Notes: generated by a model from the letters alone, not told the origin. A stretch of 64,000 nt of DNA from Epiperipatus broadwayi (GCA_028023455.1 JAQFVV010006197.1:14879254-14943253); one strand, 5' to 3'; shown: positions 1-11,869, counted from the stretch's first letter. Made by a program: numbers and translations.

Positions 1-317
1 ATAATTTTGAGTTTGCTCATTCTTACCTTGTTGACAATTTCTGAACTGGAGTCTGGTTATGTGTCTAGACTCACGAGGATTAAAATAGTCGGCCAAACAA
101 TCTTTGAACTGTTCGAATGTTAATTCTTCTTGGGTTTTAGGTTCACAAAGCTATTTGCAATTTGGAAGATGCTTCTTCCCGCAAAGCACAATAATATTGC
201 AGTTTTAATTTTGTCGTCTCTTATTTTATTAATGACCAGGAGTTTTTCTATTTGTTGGATGTACAGGGGCCACTCACTTGTCTCTCTGACATCAAATTCA
301 GATATTGCCGGCTGCAT
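1..317 (-). pseudogene. gag: Ty3/gypsy Gag N-terminal fragment, frameshifted, running off the left edge
   Basis: The minus strand from 317 encodes the start of a retroelement capsid polyprotein. It begins MQPAISEFDVRETSEWPLY and continues with QQIEKLLVINKI and LLCFAGRSIFQIANSF. The same pattern (EF-V-WP-Y, IEKL-INK, LLCYAG, IANRL) is seen in the Gag of the larger element at 53645-54481, so the two elements are related. The long frame stops at 120, but the neighbouring frame carries on toward base 1 with TFEQFKDCLADYFNPR and HITRLQFRNCQQG, which is typical Gag matrix/capsid sequence. A frameshift near 125-135 therefore breaks the gene. The rest of gag and all of pol would lie to the left of the window. 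This is a dead fragment or the edge of an old insertion. Confidence 0.75.
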
Positions 318-1100
318 TACGATTTAGTCAATTTCGCAAAAATTATCTTCTTTTCTCCTTTTTTGTTTTAAAGTAATTTATCCACTCACAAAAATTTAAT
401 TAGATGCCAACCTATTCGGGTGTCAATGTGCTAATTGTTATTACTGACAATTTCACCATTTGCTGAGGATTAGACTCGAGGTTCATAATCAGGATTGCGA
501 TTGCGCCAGCTTGCAGTGTCCAGCAGTGACCAAGTTATCGCACAGCTAAATTGCAAATTTAAATGGAAATATTAACACTAATATAATCCCAGGCAGCACG
601 GCAAATTATTATTGATACTCCTATAATTATAAACAGTTATTCTAAATGTTTCCAGCTCTTCAACATTCGAAGTTATCACATGTGAATACGAGTTCAAGCC
701 AGTTGATTTATGTGGGTTCTACAACCAGGTACTGCTGTCTCGAGATATTAGTTTCTGGAAAAATGTTCTCGGAGAGGCCAGTTGGCTGGAAGAAACACAT
801 CCATTCTTCATGGGCTACAAGTAGCTAATAATCTTCTCTTCCTACTTCTTGTGAAGATCCCATTCACGTTTTTGTTTTACTAATCTAATTGGTTGGAATC
901 CTTCGGTCCCACATGATAGTAATAATGTTATTACCTTCCAACCTGCATTTTTGTTTAATCAAATTAATCATATGAGTTTTATCTTTATAATTAATTTTTT
1001 AACTTCTTTTTTCAGATGATTCTTGTCAGGAATTTAATACGTGTTTTCCAATAGCATTTAATTAAATAAATGCTGTGTCCATTGCATTTATACATGCACA
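318..1100 (-). mobile_element. Leader, primer-binding site and probable LTR of the left-edge gypsy element
   Basis: Upstream (rightward) of the gag start lies an untranslated leader. On the minus strand, bases about 491-508 read TGGCGCAATCGCAATCCT, which starts with the TGG expected of a primer-binding site complementary to a tRNA CCA end and sits at about the right distance from gag. By analogy with the larger element (TGGCGCAGTTAATCGAC at 54775-54759), the LTR should begin just to the right of 510. Bases 620-930 are richer in G+C than the surroundings, as LTR promoter regions often are. I could not find the second LTR or a clean TG end, so the right boundary near 1100 is a guess. Confidence 0.4.
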
Positions 1101-1189
1101 TACTTATTTTACTTTAACATTTTCCATCTTTTACAGTTTCAGTAAAAATACATGTTTGATAAGATTTTTATTTTAATATATACGTATTT

Positions 1190-2135
1190 AGCACAACTAC
1201 CTTTCTCACCCATCTTGTTGCATATCTTTCACTCATAACCGAATTATATGCTATTTCGGCTATTCTCTTACTTCCCATAAATTGCATCTACCGAACATTT
1301 TCATTTTGCTTTTTGCATATGTCATATAAAAATGTGACTATCCTATTTCTCTCACTGCCTCCTTTGCTATTGCTGTCCACACATCTGCTCTAATGCATGT
1401 CTTCCTACTTCTCTTTGTACTTTTTCTAAGTAATCTAACACCCCTTTTATCACATCGTTACTATAAGTTAATCCTGCTACTACCACTCCCTTCCATACAA
1501 TTCTTGCTACATCATATTTATTATATGACAACAGTCCCTTTCTTTTCTTTACTTCATTTATCAATTTTTCCTTCCATTCATCCAAGCAATTTTTCGGATT
1601 ACTTAAGATGATTTGGTACATTTAACTTTATATTCCCCAATAAAAATTTCTTCTCTTATCTTTCCCCAACAAATATCATCATTACTTTTGATTTTTCTTC
1701 ACTAAATTTAATCCCCATCTTTTTAACCACCCTTGCTCATGTCTTCAGCATAACTTCCATATCTTCCCTATTTTCTGTGCACAAGAAAATATCAGCAAAT
1801 AAAAGACCTGATAATATATACACTCTCTTGCCATCTCTTAGTCTTTTTATTGCTCTCTCAATTTCTCTCAAATATAACAAAAAATAGGTGACATAGAGCA
1901 TCCTTGCTTTAGTCCCACCCCATTTTAAACTCTAACTGATTCTATATTGTCTAATTGTTATGGACAGTAATGATTTTCATACAATCTTTTAATAAGATCC
2001 ACTAAAGCTCCATTCATTCTCAAATTTACTAAACTTATCCATAATCTATTTCTATTTACTCTATCATATGCTTTTTCTATATCTATTATAACGGTCGGGA
2101 AGAATTGGACACTTACCCTATCTGCTGTATAGGGT
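1190..2135 (-). pseudogene. LINE reverse transcriptase, C-terminal half (decayed)
   Basis: The minus strand encodes the palm of a non-LTR retrotransposon reverse transcriptase: IIDIEKAYDRVNRNRLW (RT block with catalytic Asp) at about 2100-2040, then GLKQGCSMSPI near 1920-1885 and a damaged catalytic box near 1800, where FADDI is reduced to FADI by loss of one codon. Further down, the 1621-1367 frame gives SNDVIKGVLDYLEKVQREV and WKGVVVAGLTY, the region after the RT thumb in such elements. Several stops and shifts interrupt the frame, so it is dead. It is collinear with the N-terminal half at 4065-5870 and both pieces look like one insertion split by other DNA. The zinc-knuckle C-terminus is missing here but is present in the separate copy at 18740. 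Confidence 0.75.
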
Positions 2136-2139
2136 GCCA

Positions 2140-4060
2140 CTAGGCTATTTAAACCTAGAAAATTTATAATGTAGGCAGGTACTTCATAAGATCTAAATTT
2201 TGACCGTTAGCCAATGCCACTAGCTCAAGGAGAAGCAGAGATTTAAAATTTAAATTCTTAATATATATTTTAAATATCTAAAATAAGAATAAAATAAGCC
2301 ACTGCCAGTAATAACACACACAAAAAAATGTTTATTGTCGCACATATATATAAATTTAAATTTGAGGAATAAATTAATCTTATTTTAATTTGATATTATT
2401 TTATACTTTAGTTAAAATCTGCACAGATGGACAGTTTATATCATTTTATTTTAGAATGTTGAGCATAGATAAGCTACATAGATTATGCAATTAAAACTTT
2501 TCAAAACATCTAACCTCAGGCTAAAAGTTCGTAGCTAAACCAATACTCACTTCCTGATATAGACGCAACCAATGCAATATGAAGATGATAGCATGAAATT
2601 ACGCTGACAGGAATGTGCATCTTTCTGGCGAAGGGATCATATATATATATAAAACACTAGAAGAAATGCTACGTATGGAGGGAGAGTAGTCCTTGCCATC
2701 CTATAGTCCCTATCCATACAGCAAAAGGGAATCAATGTCACAGGAAATATGACTGCGTCCATTGCAATGATATGGCTTCACTTTGGGGCCATGCATTCAG
2801 TTGGGCATGTTGGCCTATATGCTAACACGTTTCACATTACATTGATATAAACATCCATATATCCCTCTACCAGCATTGACTCAACTATGAAACAAATAGT
2901 CTAAAATTAACTACCCTCAAACTAATATAAACGTTAATGAATCTATGCAGCCACCTACATCCAACTTAAATTTAATGCATTTTAATAATTTAGTTAATAA
3001 ATACAAAAAAAAAAAAAATGGAAATGATTGATTAGTAAAAAAAAAATTAACTGATCTAGTGTCCTGTCCTATTCTTGGTCAGATAAGAGTTCTTTTAAAA
3101 GTTATGTTTAGCTGATGCAATAAAAGCTTGTTTAAGAGATTGATCTATAAGTTCATATTGAAAAAGGTTTATACTTCCCAGAGTAAGTCTTTACAAATCC
3201 TCCTGGTTTCAGCAGGTTTATGGAAGTCCATCCTAAGTTTCGCATTTTGTGTAGATTGTTCTCTTTGGAGAAGAAACTGCTGCTTAACAATACTTGGGTC
3301 AGGAACTGACATCGGAAGGCCTCAGCTGGTGTATACAAAGGAAACTAATTTTATTGCAAGACCCTACATCACGGAATTAGCAATATAGCTGCAAGATTAA
3401 TAGTAAGATTCCAACAACAATCAATTATTTTTCTTTTTATAGTATTAGGTCTCCCTTATCATAAATCCTAGATTGATCGAACATGAATGCTACAGATCAA
3501 TCGAACATGACGTCAGTGATCCTAAGGTCCGGATGTTTTCCTTTCTAGCCCGTGCATAGCTTAGTGCTTGCATTGGTCAATCTTTAATTTTTTTATATCT
3601 CTTATCTGACTTAGCAATCATATATGTGCTCCAAGGACTAATTTGCTTTACATTCAATTATATTTCAATCATTTCCATTCACTAATTGACATTTGTTGCT
3701 ATTTTTTTTTATATTACTTAAAACAAAAATATTAATCTATCTTTAGATCTTTATTTTTTTCAACAAAAAAGTTTTTTTTAAAGCTTTCTATTTGTGCGAT
3801 AATATATATATATGTTAAATAAGTATTTTAACTAATTTTCCGTTTTTATTTTTTAAAAAATCAATCTTTAGATCTTTATTTTTTTCTACAAAAGGTTTTT
3901 TTTAAGCTTTCTATTTGTCCGATAATATATATATATATGTTAAATAAGTATTTTAACTAATTTTCCGTTTTTATTTTTTAAAAAATCAATTATGGCATAT
4001 GTATGTATATGTATACTGTTACACTATAAAGATGATATATAACTGTCTACCTGTATTTCT
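2140..4060. other. About 1.9 kb of unidentified DNA splitting the LINE
   Basis: This block sits between the two collinear halves of the LINE and has no recognisable coding sequence. Bases 2520-2860 are less AT-rich than their surroundings, and 3460-3540 contains a short imperfect direct repeat (GATCGAACATGA then GATCAATCGAACATGA). It also holds the tandem duplication listed separately. I found no terminal inverted repeats or LTRs that would define it, so it may be one inserted element or accumulated smaller insertions. Confidence 0.4.
3738..3987. repeat. Tandem duplication, about 125 bp x 2
   Basis: Two adjacent copies share the same order of segments: CTTTAGATCTTTATTTTTTT, a T-rich run, AAGCTTTCTATTTGT, a (TA)n run, GTTAAATAAGTATTTTAAC and CCGTTTTTATTTTTT. 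The copies begin near 3739 and 3865 and differ by a few substitutions and by run lengths, indicating a fairly recent local duplication. Confidence 0.85.
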
Positions 4061-4064
4061 ATTC

Positions 4065-5870
4065 ATATCTAAAGTTGTATGACTACAAATAAACTATCTT
4101 CTAAACACCTATCTGATCAAAACCTCTTTGCATTTCTCTCACTATTATTATTTTCTTCTATCTATTTTGCCATTCTTTCAGTCACCACATATATAAAATT
4201 TTTATATAAAATGGCATTACTACTATTGGTTTATAATTGCTTACCTTTCTATGGTCATTATCCTTTCCTTTAATTAATAGCCTTATTCTTCTATTATTCC
4301 AGCTATCTGGAAATTCTGTCTTCTGTGTCATCTTATTAAAACATGATAGTAGGTTTAATTTTGCCACATTTCACAAATTCATCACCATCTCTGCTGCCCA
4401 TCCATCTAAACCTCTTGCCTTTCTACCTTTTAATTTCTTCCCTGCCTCATTCAATTCATTTTCTGTTAAACTAATACTTCCATCACAATGTGCTTTTATG
4501 TTTATTATCACTCTGTCTTTCACATCTAACATCTTTTCTATATCTAGAGCTACACTCTATTCCCTTATCATCTATTAATACTATTTCTCTCTCTCCTAAA
4601 TTTCTTCTTTTAATATATTTCCAAATTTTTTTACTCCTATCTATTCCACTTTTATTAATATCCTCCAATAATTTACTATTTAATTTCATTCTCTCTGTAT
4701 AATTATCTATTTTAGTCAACTTTTTTTAAAAAAAGTTTTTTCATTTAATATTAACATCTTTTTCATTCTCTGCATGCTTTTTCCTCTCTTACACTTTTAC
4801 TAATTCTCATTTTTCTATTACTTTTATTCTGAATATTGTCACCTAAAACCTTATTTGCCACTTTTTCTACTTCATCATACCAGTACTTATATTCACCCCC
4901 AACAAACTCTTCCATGCTTTCTTCTATTTTTATTTTATATTCTTCTAAATTCTTCTTATCATTCATCCACTCACATATTTCACTATCCTTTCTACCTTGA
5001 TTACTATTTTCCCATCACCTTATTAACGATTACTGTTATAAAGAAATTGTGATCAGTATTACATATGCTCTTCATCTTCATTCTCAAACACTTTAATTTT
5101 CCATACTTTATTCATTCCTTCTTTCCTCTGCTAATACATAATATATTTTGTGAAATATATGATTTCTAGACCATGTGTATTATCCTCATAAATATTTGCT
5201 ACAAAAAATTTTCAAAAGCTGTCCAATCTTGTTATCCATGTCATCAATATGCCCAAATCATATCCCCTATATTCATTACCCCCCCCCCTTTTGAAACTCT
5301 GTATATCCTTAACTAGGCATTCATATGTGCTACTGTTCCACTCCATTATAGTTTGACTATCTCAAGTGGCCATATATATACTATAGCCACTCTCCATTTC
5401 TTGTGTTCCTAACCATATCTCAAACCACAAATGTTCTTGACCCTTTACAGTAATTTAAATTTTTTTTTTTGATATAACTCTTATATCACCACCCCCCTTT
5501 TTTTTCTATTTATACCCTATCACACCAAATCTTTTAGTGTAGGTTCTTCTCTTAGATGTGTTTTCATTACTGCTAATACTGCAAACCTTTCATTTTTAAC
5601 TGCTTTGTTTAATTCCAGCCACTTTTCTAGTTTCCTATCACACTGAATATTGAAATATTTAATTTTAACAATTTCTTCCTTTCTTACTACCCTTTTATCA
5701 ATTCGACTTTCTTCTCTATTACATTTGTACTTCACTTGTTTATCATTAGTTTTACAGACCCATTCCCTCTCCACATCTACATTTATATCTAAATCAGCTA
5801 TCCTTTGTTTACTTCTTACATTTCTTCCATTCTTAACCTTCTTTTTGATGATATTGCAAATTAAAACCCT
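4065..5870 (-). pseudogene. LINE N-terminal half: APE-type endonuclease, linker and start of RT (decayed)
   Basis: Reading right to left on the minus strand: near 5700-5560, RKLEKWLELNKAVKNERFAV and THLREEPTLK resemble the opening of an AP-like endonuclease. Further fragments such as HLWFEIWLGTQEMESGYSIY follow near 5425-5365. The linker frames 4966-4763 and 4719-4483 hold helical, charged sequence (EEYKIKIEESMEEFVGGEYK; SKKIWKYIKRRNLGEREI). RT begins in the 4367-4182 frame with WNNRRIRLLIKGKDNDHRKV and SNYKPIVVM, the first RT blocks. Near 4180-4080 follow pieces like REMQRGFDQ and SLFVVIQL. Many stops and shifts make this a relic. After 4065 the homology stops and resumes near 2105. The order EN-linker-RT is that of LINEs with an APE endonuclease; the clade is not assigned. 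Confidence 0.75.
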
Positions 5871-6152
5871 ACCCCCCTTTATAAGTTTCCAGAACTATAA
5901 TATTTTTTATAAATCAAACCCCCTAATGCTTCATTTCCTTGTTTTGCAAAGTGCAATCCATCTTTACTATACAACTTCTTTTTATACAAATTTCTCTATA
6001 CAATAGTGCCCACCTAGTGAAAACTGTAATAATCAATAGATGCTAAAAGTTTGTGTATGGGTAAGCATTAGATAAGGTGGTTATGTGAAGTTTTAATTGT
6101 TTAATACCAATACTAACCAAAGAATAATGATGACTATAGTTATTAAAAAAAA

Positions 6153-6460
6153 TCAAACACCAAATTATATAAATACAGAATAGGATTCAGATCTATATGA
6201 CTATATAAACAAATTAGCTCGAATTAAAATTTTTTTGTGTTTTTATATTGGGCTGATAACTTCATAATTAACCAAAAAGATAAAAAGTGCACATTGAAAG
6301 GGTGCATCAAATCCAAAAATCTAGATGCACTACTCTCAAGTTCAGGATCCCTCATTGATGAAAGCCATAAGCTAGAAACTAGTCTGGAATGCTAGATGAG
6401 AAAGCACTAAATAGGAATTAAAATGCCCAACCTACCAGCCTCTATTGATTACAACAGCGC
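6153..6460 (+). repeat. Old diverged copy of the ~430 bp hammerhead-bearing repeat (copy A)
   Basis: This copy aligns by eye with the repeats at 34883-35233 and 63644-64000: TTCAGATCTATATGACTATA near 6188, then AATCTAGATGCACTACTCTC, then a hammerhead-like core with TTGATGA at 6355-6361 and GAAACTAGTC at 6375-6384, then CTCTATTGATTACAACAGCG. It is the most diverged copy. In the core, C3 of CUGANGA has become T, so it should be inactive. Stem II here is AGC/GCT in place of GGC/GCC in the other copies, a paired change that keeps the helix. Confidence 0.65.
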
Positions 6461-6717
6461 AACTACATTGTGATAATGATGATCAAAAGCCATCATAAAT
6501 GTGTCACAGTTAGCATTTTAAATTGTAATACAAAAATAAACTAAAGAAATATTTTAAAATTAATGAAGATAAATTCAGATTAAAAAAATTTATTAGTAGA
6601 TCTAATTTTATACACGTATATTGTATGTATAATTTTATTATTTTAATTTTTTGTATGACAAAAAAAAACCAAAAACTGTATATTTCATTAGATTTTTAAA
6701 ATTCATCTAAAAAGTAA

Positions 6718-6821
6718 AAAAAAAAACCCAACAACTTGAAATTAAGATATCTTGTATAATGAAAATGGAAAAAAAAAAAACCAACAACTTGAAATTAAGA
6801 TATCTTGTACAATGAAAATGG
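6718..6821. repeat. Short tandem duplication, about 50 bp x 2
   Basis: The segment CCAACAACTTGAAATTAAGA, followed by a run ending TATCTTGTATAATGAAAATG, is repeated immediately downstream with one substitution, separated by a poly-A run. Confidence 0.85.
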
Positions 6822-7145
6822 AGTAGAATTGTAAAATATTTTTTCTTTTTAATTATCATCTGATAAATAGCTTCTCTTATGTGAAGGAATAATTTTTCTT
6901 TTCTCTTATGAAACCTACAGATTTAAAAAAAGTAATTTTTTTGTGTGTATTGATTAGATAATTTATTTGGTTAATTAATGAAAAGATTTATCTGGAGTTT
7001 TAATTAGAAGAAAAAAAGGCTGGTTTGAAAAATTAAAAGGGGATAATGATTAGAAATTTGTTCTCAGATGGTAGTGGATAAGACCGTAGAGAATAATTGG
7101 TAGAGATTTACTCTCAGATGGTAGCAAACAGTTATTGCAGATTTG

Positions 7146-7318
7146 TTCTCAGTCAGTCAGTCAGTCAGACAGACACACACACAGTCAGTAAGTCAGACAG
7201 ACAGACAGATAGATATAGAGATAGACAGATAGAGAGATAGATAGATAGAGATAGACACATAGATAGATAGAGAGATAGATAGAGATAGATAGATAGCTAG
7301 ATAGATAGATAGAAAGAA
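7146..7318. repeat. Compound GTCA/GACA/GATA microsatellite
   Basis: Bases 7151-7170 are (CAGT)n, followed by (GACA)n at about 7165-7205 and interrupted (GATA)n to about 7316. The long frame across it is an artefact of the repeat. Confidence 0.95.
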
Positions 7319-7319
7319 T

Positions 7320-9230
7320 AGAGAGTAGCATGCTTTACTGTTAAAAAGGAAAAACTTTGGCTGAATTAACTTCACAACCGTAATCGCTTGCAGGAAAGAA
7401 ACATCGTTATTGAAAGCATTATGAATTCTTGTTTTGCAAAAACATTATTCCCTGAATGACTAAAAAAGGCAACATAGAGTAGATAACCAGTTAAGTACAC
7501 CAGTCTTCTATTTCCCTTATGAACATGTAAGCCAGTACACCAATGTTCTGCATCATGAATGCCTACCTAATGGAAAAATGTTCATGTACAGAAGATCAAT
7601 CTAAATTCTGATGCATCTTATTTATCATATTTATGTACAAAAAGTATGCTTGAAATTTGCAAACTGTCTCAATTTTTCTTTAAATAAAAGTAAAAAGTTT
7701 TGACTGGTACAGTAGCAATACCTCATAGTGGGAAGTTCACCAAAGTGAACTATAGATGTGTATAGTGTATTATGTATGTAGCAGTACCTTGTAAGGAGAA
7801 GTGAAGTGTGTAGCAGACTGTTTGCTATTCTTATTATTTATTATTTTGTTTGTTGGTATTCAGAATGCTTGCATTTCGAATACACAACATTTTTCATGTT
7901 TAGCTTAGAAAATATTTAATTATGCTAAATATTGCATATTAAATTCAAAAATGATAATTAAAGTTAAAGAAAATGTATGTGCTTTCAGCATATATTAGAA
8001 AAAAATTATTAATAAACATAACTGTTTATGGTGCTGTGAGATGAAAAAATGGTTATTGTCATATTATAAAATTTATTTACAAATATCGCTTTGGGTTTTT
8101 TTAAATCCTTTCATAGTGCTGCGTAGACTTAAACATTTTAGCATTTTCTGACACTTTTCTTTGCCTCACACATCAATGTAAAATATATGATTAAATTATT
8201 ATTACTTAGCAGAAAACAATAAATTTGAGTTCATTTGATAGATATTTTTGTTAACTATTGAAATAAATTTTAAATGTTCATATTTTGTTCCTATAAATAT
8301 TAAAAAAATAAGATCGTAATCAAAACAAAAAGATTACACATCATCATTTCAGAAAGATTATTTTTAATTTTTCAAAATCAATGAAATCTTCCTTATTTCT
8401 GATTATTTTTAAAAATTTAAACAATATTTATTTATTTCTCTTATATCTAACGAATTATGCTTTAAAAGTTTAATAATTTTTGAAAATTTATTGCAAAATT
8501 GCGCTATTTTCATATTCGTAAGTATAAAAGTAGATTGCTTATGTGGAAGCTAAACTTGTAAATAGTTTAAGGTCATATTCACATTAGCTGCTAATATAAT
8601 GATATATTTTTGAAAATAAAGTATTTCCAGTCAAATTAAGTTATTAATAATTTATATTTCTCAATATCTAATAAATATAGTGTAAATTATTGTAAATAAA
8701 ATATCTTAAACCGTATTAAATTCACAAATAAACACATTTTCGGTCATTGGGACTATTTTCTTTAAAACAAAGTATTAATATGCTAAATGTTTTACTGCCT
8801 GTCCATAATACAATGGCTGAACATGTCTGGGCAAAGCTTATGTATATTGTAAGGGTTTTTTTTTATTTTCCTGCCATCCATTGTAATTTTTTGAATGAAA
8901 TTTTTATATAATAAAATATACGGTAATATACGCATTTTGACATACAATACTTATGGAAAAATTCACCAGGGGGTGGTGAATTGGCCAAAACACACAAAAC
9001 TGCAGGATAAAACTATGAAAGGTTAAATGTAATAGTGTACAGAAGAAAAAATGGCTGCTTGAATATCATAAAATTTGCAAATTTTAATTTTTCTTTTTTG
9101 TTTACATTAGTCTTTGAATGGTATTTAATTGAAGATATATAGTTAGATATAGTGCATTTCATTGTATATAGAATTAATGTTAACATAAGTCAACAAGAAG
9201 TTTACTAATTAAAGCCACAACTTGTAACAT
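7320..9230. other. AT-rich non-coding DNA, nothing recognised
   Basis: No ORF above background, no RNA gene and no identifiable repeat. Base composition is typical of the host intronic DNA here. Confidence 0.6.
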
Positions 9231-9233
9231 ACT

Positions 9234-10006
9234 ACTGTGTTTCTCCAAAAATAAGACCTAACCAGAAAATAAGCACAGGTAGAAAGAAAAAAAAACAATG
9301 TACATATGATATTTCTCTTTCACAAATGAATTTTGATAAAATCACACCAGTGCTGCTCTGGAAATGTTAAGAAGTTCTAAGATCAACTGTGTTTCTCCAA
9401 AAATAAGACCTAACCAGAAAATAAGCACAGTTAGAAAAAAAACAACAACAATGTACATATGATATTTCTCTTTCACAAATGCATTTCAATAAAATCATAC
9501 CAGTGATGCTCTGGCAATGTTAAGAAGTTCTAAGATCATCTGATTGTAAGACTGCCAGATATACAATCAGAATGCAGTTACAACACATGTGATGGGAAAA
9601 TATTTATTATATTGTCAAATGCATTAATTTTTTTCTTTTAAAATGAAAGTTAACCAGAAGGGCTTAATATTTCAGAATTACTAACTTTATTATTAAAGAC
9701 ATCATCGTGTGTTATAACAGATATGCTTACAATAATCCGCTCATGTGAAATAAAGAAACAATTTCAAAATTTTATTTCTTGCAACATTTGATTTACCATA
9801 CTAGATACCATAATAGATTTAAAGGAAATAATATTTGAATAAAGGTAAAATTTTGTATATTAATTTTTAAATAAATATAGATTCTTGTACATAAATAAAT
9901 GCAGACTGTTGTGCATAAAAAAAAAGACATCACCCAAAAATAAGTCCTAGAATGTGTTTTGGAATAAAAATTAATGTAAAACAGTGTCTTATTTTGGGAA
10001 AACACG
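9234..10006 (+). mobile_element. Non-autonomous DNA transposon with terminal inverted repeats and a duplicated left end
   Basis: The left end GTGTTTCTCCAAAAATAAGA (from about 9238) and the right end GTCTTATTTTGGGAAAACAC (to about 10005) are inverted versions of each other over about 20 bp. No transposase is encoded inside. The left 152 bp are present twice in tandem (about 9236-9386 and 9388-9539), so the left terminus occurs at two places. Similar AAAATAAGAC ends are common in animal MITEs, but I do not assign a superfamily and see no clear target-site duplication. Confidence 0.7.
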
Positions 10007-10009
10007 TAG

Positions 10010-11470
10010 ATAATTCCTATGCGAGAAAAAGCTTCCATGAAAGTAAGACAAATATTAAATATCATATTCAATAACATAAATATACATATAAGAAAGCAAT
10101 AGAGGATGATACAGTTTACTCAGCTTTCTATAAACATCAAAGTATTACTGGGCATGTATGATGTCCATGAGAGTTTAGTGTACTATTGTATGAAGCACAT
10201 GATAAAAAATGGAAGATCAAGAAATCGTATGCTATAAAAAAATTATTCTGGTGCTATTAATGCAAAGTTAACCAGTTTTCCGAATAATTGTTCTTGGCCG
10301 ATATAATGAAAGGTTTGAGTTTATCACTTAATAGAGTATAATGATTTTTATACAGATTTAATAAGGACTCAAACAAGTTGAAAGCATTTGACAATAGTGT
10401 TTTATATTATTTTAATGTTTCTCTGCTTTATACAATAGACATGTTGTTATATTAAGTTTATATTGTAAATAAAACTAGCCAAATATTAATAAAACAAAGA
10501 ATAAATATTTATATTATTACTAAATATAAATTTTGAATGTTCATATAAACATAAAAAGCATGGATTAAAAAAAAAATTAAAACAGTAATAGGAAAAAAAA
10601 AATTGTAATGAATTACAATAAAAAGGCAAAGCAATATAAAAATGTAAGGATTTAAAAAAAAAAAAGAAGACCACAGACATGTATATTTAAAGATGGGGGG
10701 AATAAAGACAAGTATTAAATATATAGTTATAAAATTATGTTGACAATAATCACAATAATTAAATTTAATACTTTAAAAAATTTTATATATTTTTTAAAAA
10801 ATAAATTTTGTGCACTGGGAATGACTTTATAATATAACAATTCAGGATATGTTTAAAAAAGTTTTCTAGTGACTTTATATTAGAACAGGAAATGTCACTG
10901 CCAAAATTGTAAACATCTGTTTCCAAATTAGCAGATAAGTTGCGGTTTCTTTTATAAATTAATTTCTATTATTTTTAATAATACAAGTTTTGATAAAAAT
11001 TATACATAATTAAAAAAAACAACAATTAATTACTATTAAAAATAGCAACAACTTAATGTGGATTTTTTTTCTTAATCTGTGGCTTAAAAATATGACAAGT
11101 TAAACACATTTAAACCTGTAAAAAAATATTCACATACACCTAAAAACTAAAACAAATTTATTCTCCAATTAGAAATAATTATACAATCTATAAATATCGG
11201 CTGGTTGGGTGGGGCAATTAGTTAAAAAAATTAAAATTTAATGTTTACTTATTAAGTTAGTTGAAAAAAATGTGGCTGTTTTTTGGATATCAATTATGGA
11301 TCATGAACATCGATAGCATGCGACTTTGTAAATGAGTAGACATTCTAACTCCAAACAAAAAAGACAATAACCAACTCCAGTTTAAAAAAAAAGAAGATAA
11401 CTTTTGTGATAACTATACAAACCATTCTATTAAACATAAATACATTCCATGTATGACACATGCTATCCTT
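10010..11470. other. AT-rich non-coding DNA, nothing recognised
   Basis: Only poly-A/T runs and short chance frames. A few G runs (10694-10700) do not form a recognisable motif. Confidence 0.6.
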
Positions 11471-11477
11471 TAATATG

Positions 11478-11675
11478 CTAAATTGCAATGCTAACTTTTA
11501 CCCTTCTTCTATAGTAATTACTTTTCGGAAAGAATTGTCCAATAGCAGCTGTCATATCTTTATAAGCATAAGCTGAGATACATTCTTGTTGATACATAGT
11601 ATGAGAGTCAAATGCATATAAAAATGCAGTTAAACTAGTAGCTGTTTTTAATTTTGTAGTAAAGTAATTGCTCAT
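11478..11675 (-). other. Exon-like open frame, unrecognised
   Basis: The minus strand is open for 65 codons with a composition unlike the usual Lys/Asn/Ile/Phe-rich noise here: for example AFDSHTMYQQECISAYAYKD and MTAAIGQFFPKSNYYRRR. An ATG starts the frame and a possible donor (AGG then GTAAAAG) follows the RRR. A possible acceptor lies just before CAATTACTTTAC (near 11670). I recognise no family. It could be an exon, an old element fragment, or chance. Confidence 0.25.
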
Positions 11676-11765
11676 GAAGTATAATGAAATGAAGACTTAC
11701 AGTCTGCTTGCATCTAAATACATAATAATATGAAATAATTCCTGGCTGGTATAACACTATTAACT

Positions 11766-11850
11766 TTTAATCATTTATTCATTGGTTGTAGTTTGCAGAC
11801 CGTACTGCCGCAGCCAGAGGGCGCGGCGACATCATCAACAACCGGCCTGA
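11766..11850 (-). other. GC-rich islet with a good 3' splice site: possible small or terminal exon
   Basis: In DNA that is otherwise very AT-rich, 11798-11850 is strikingly GC-rich. On the minus strand it is preceded by CACTTGCCATTTTCAG, a strong 3' splice site, and then has a frame reading PVVDDVAAPSGCGSTVCKLQ up to a TGA, next to an AATAAA. The core also contains GCCGC and GCGGC as an inverted pair and CCAGAGGGCGCGG, which resembles part of a CTCF site. If joined to the FERM exon at 18080 in phase 0 it would stop after three codons, so it is not an ordinary continuation of that gene. Function unknown. Confidence 0.3.
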
Positions 11851-11869
11851 AAATGGCAAGTGATAAATT

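Noticed and set aside
4237-4578. 113-codon plus-strand frame
   Set aside because: Antisense to the LINE RT/linker; the minus strand carries the homology.
5650-6006. 118-codon plus-strand frame
   Set aside because: Antisense to the LINE endonuclease start and rich in Leu/Phe/Thr from the reversed AT-rich codons.
7140-7320. CRISPR-like array
   Set aside because: The regular spacing is a tetranucleotide microsatellite; no spacers, and the genome is eukaryotic.
7193-7375. 61-codon minus-strand frame over the GATA region
   Set aside because: The protein is only a translation of the microsatellite (Ile/Ser/Tyr/Leu repeats).
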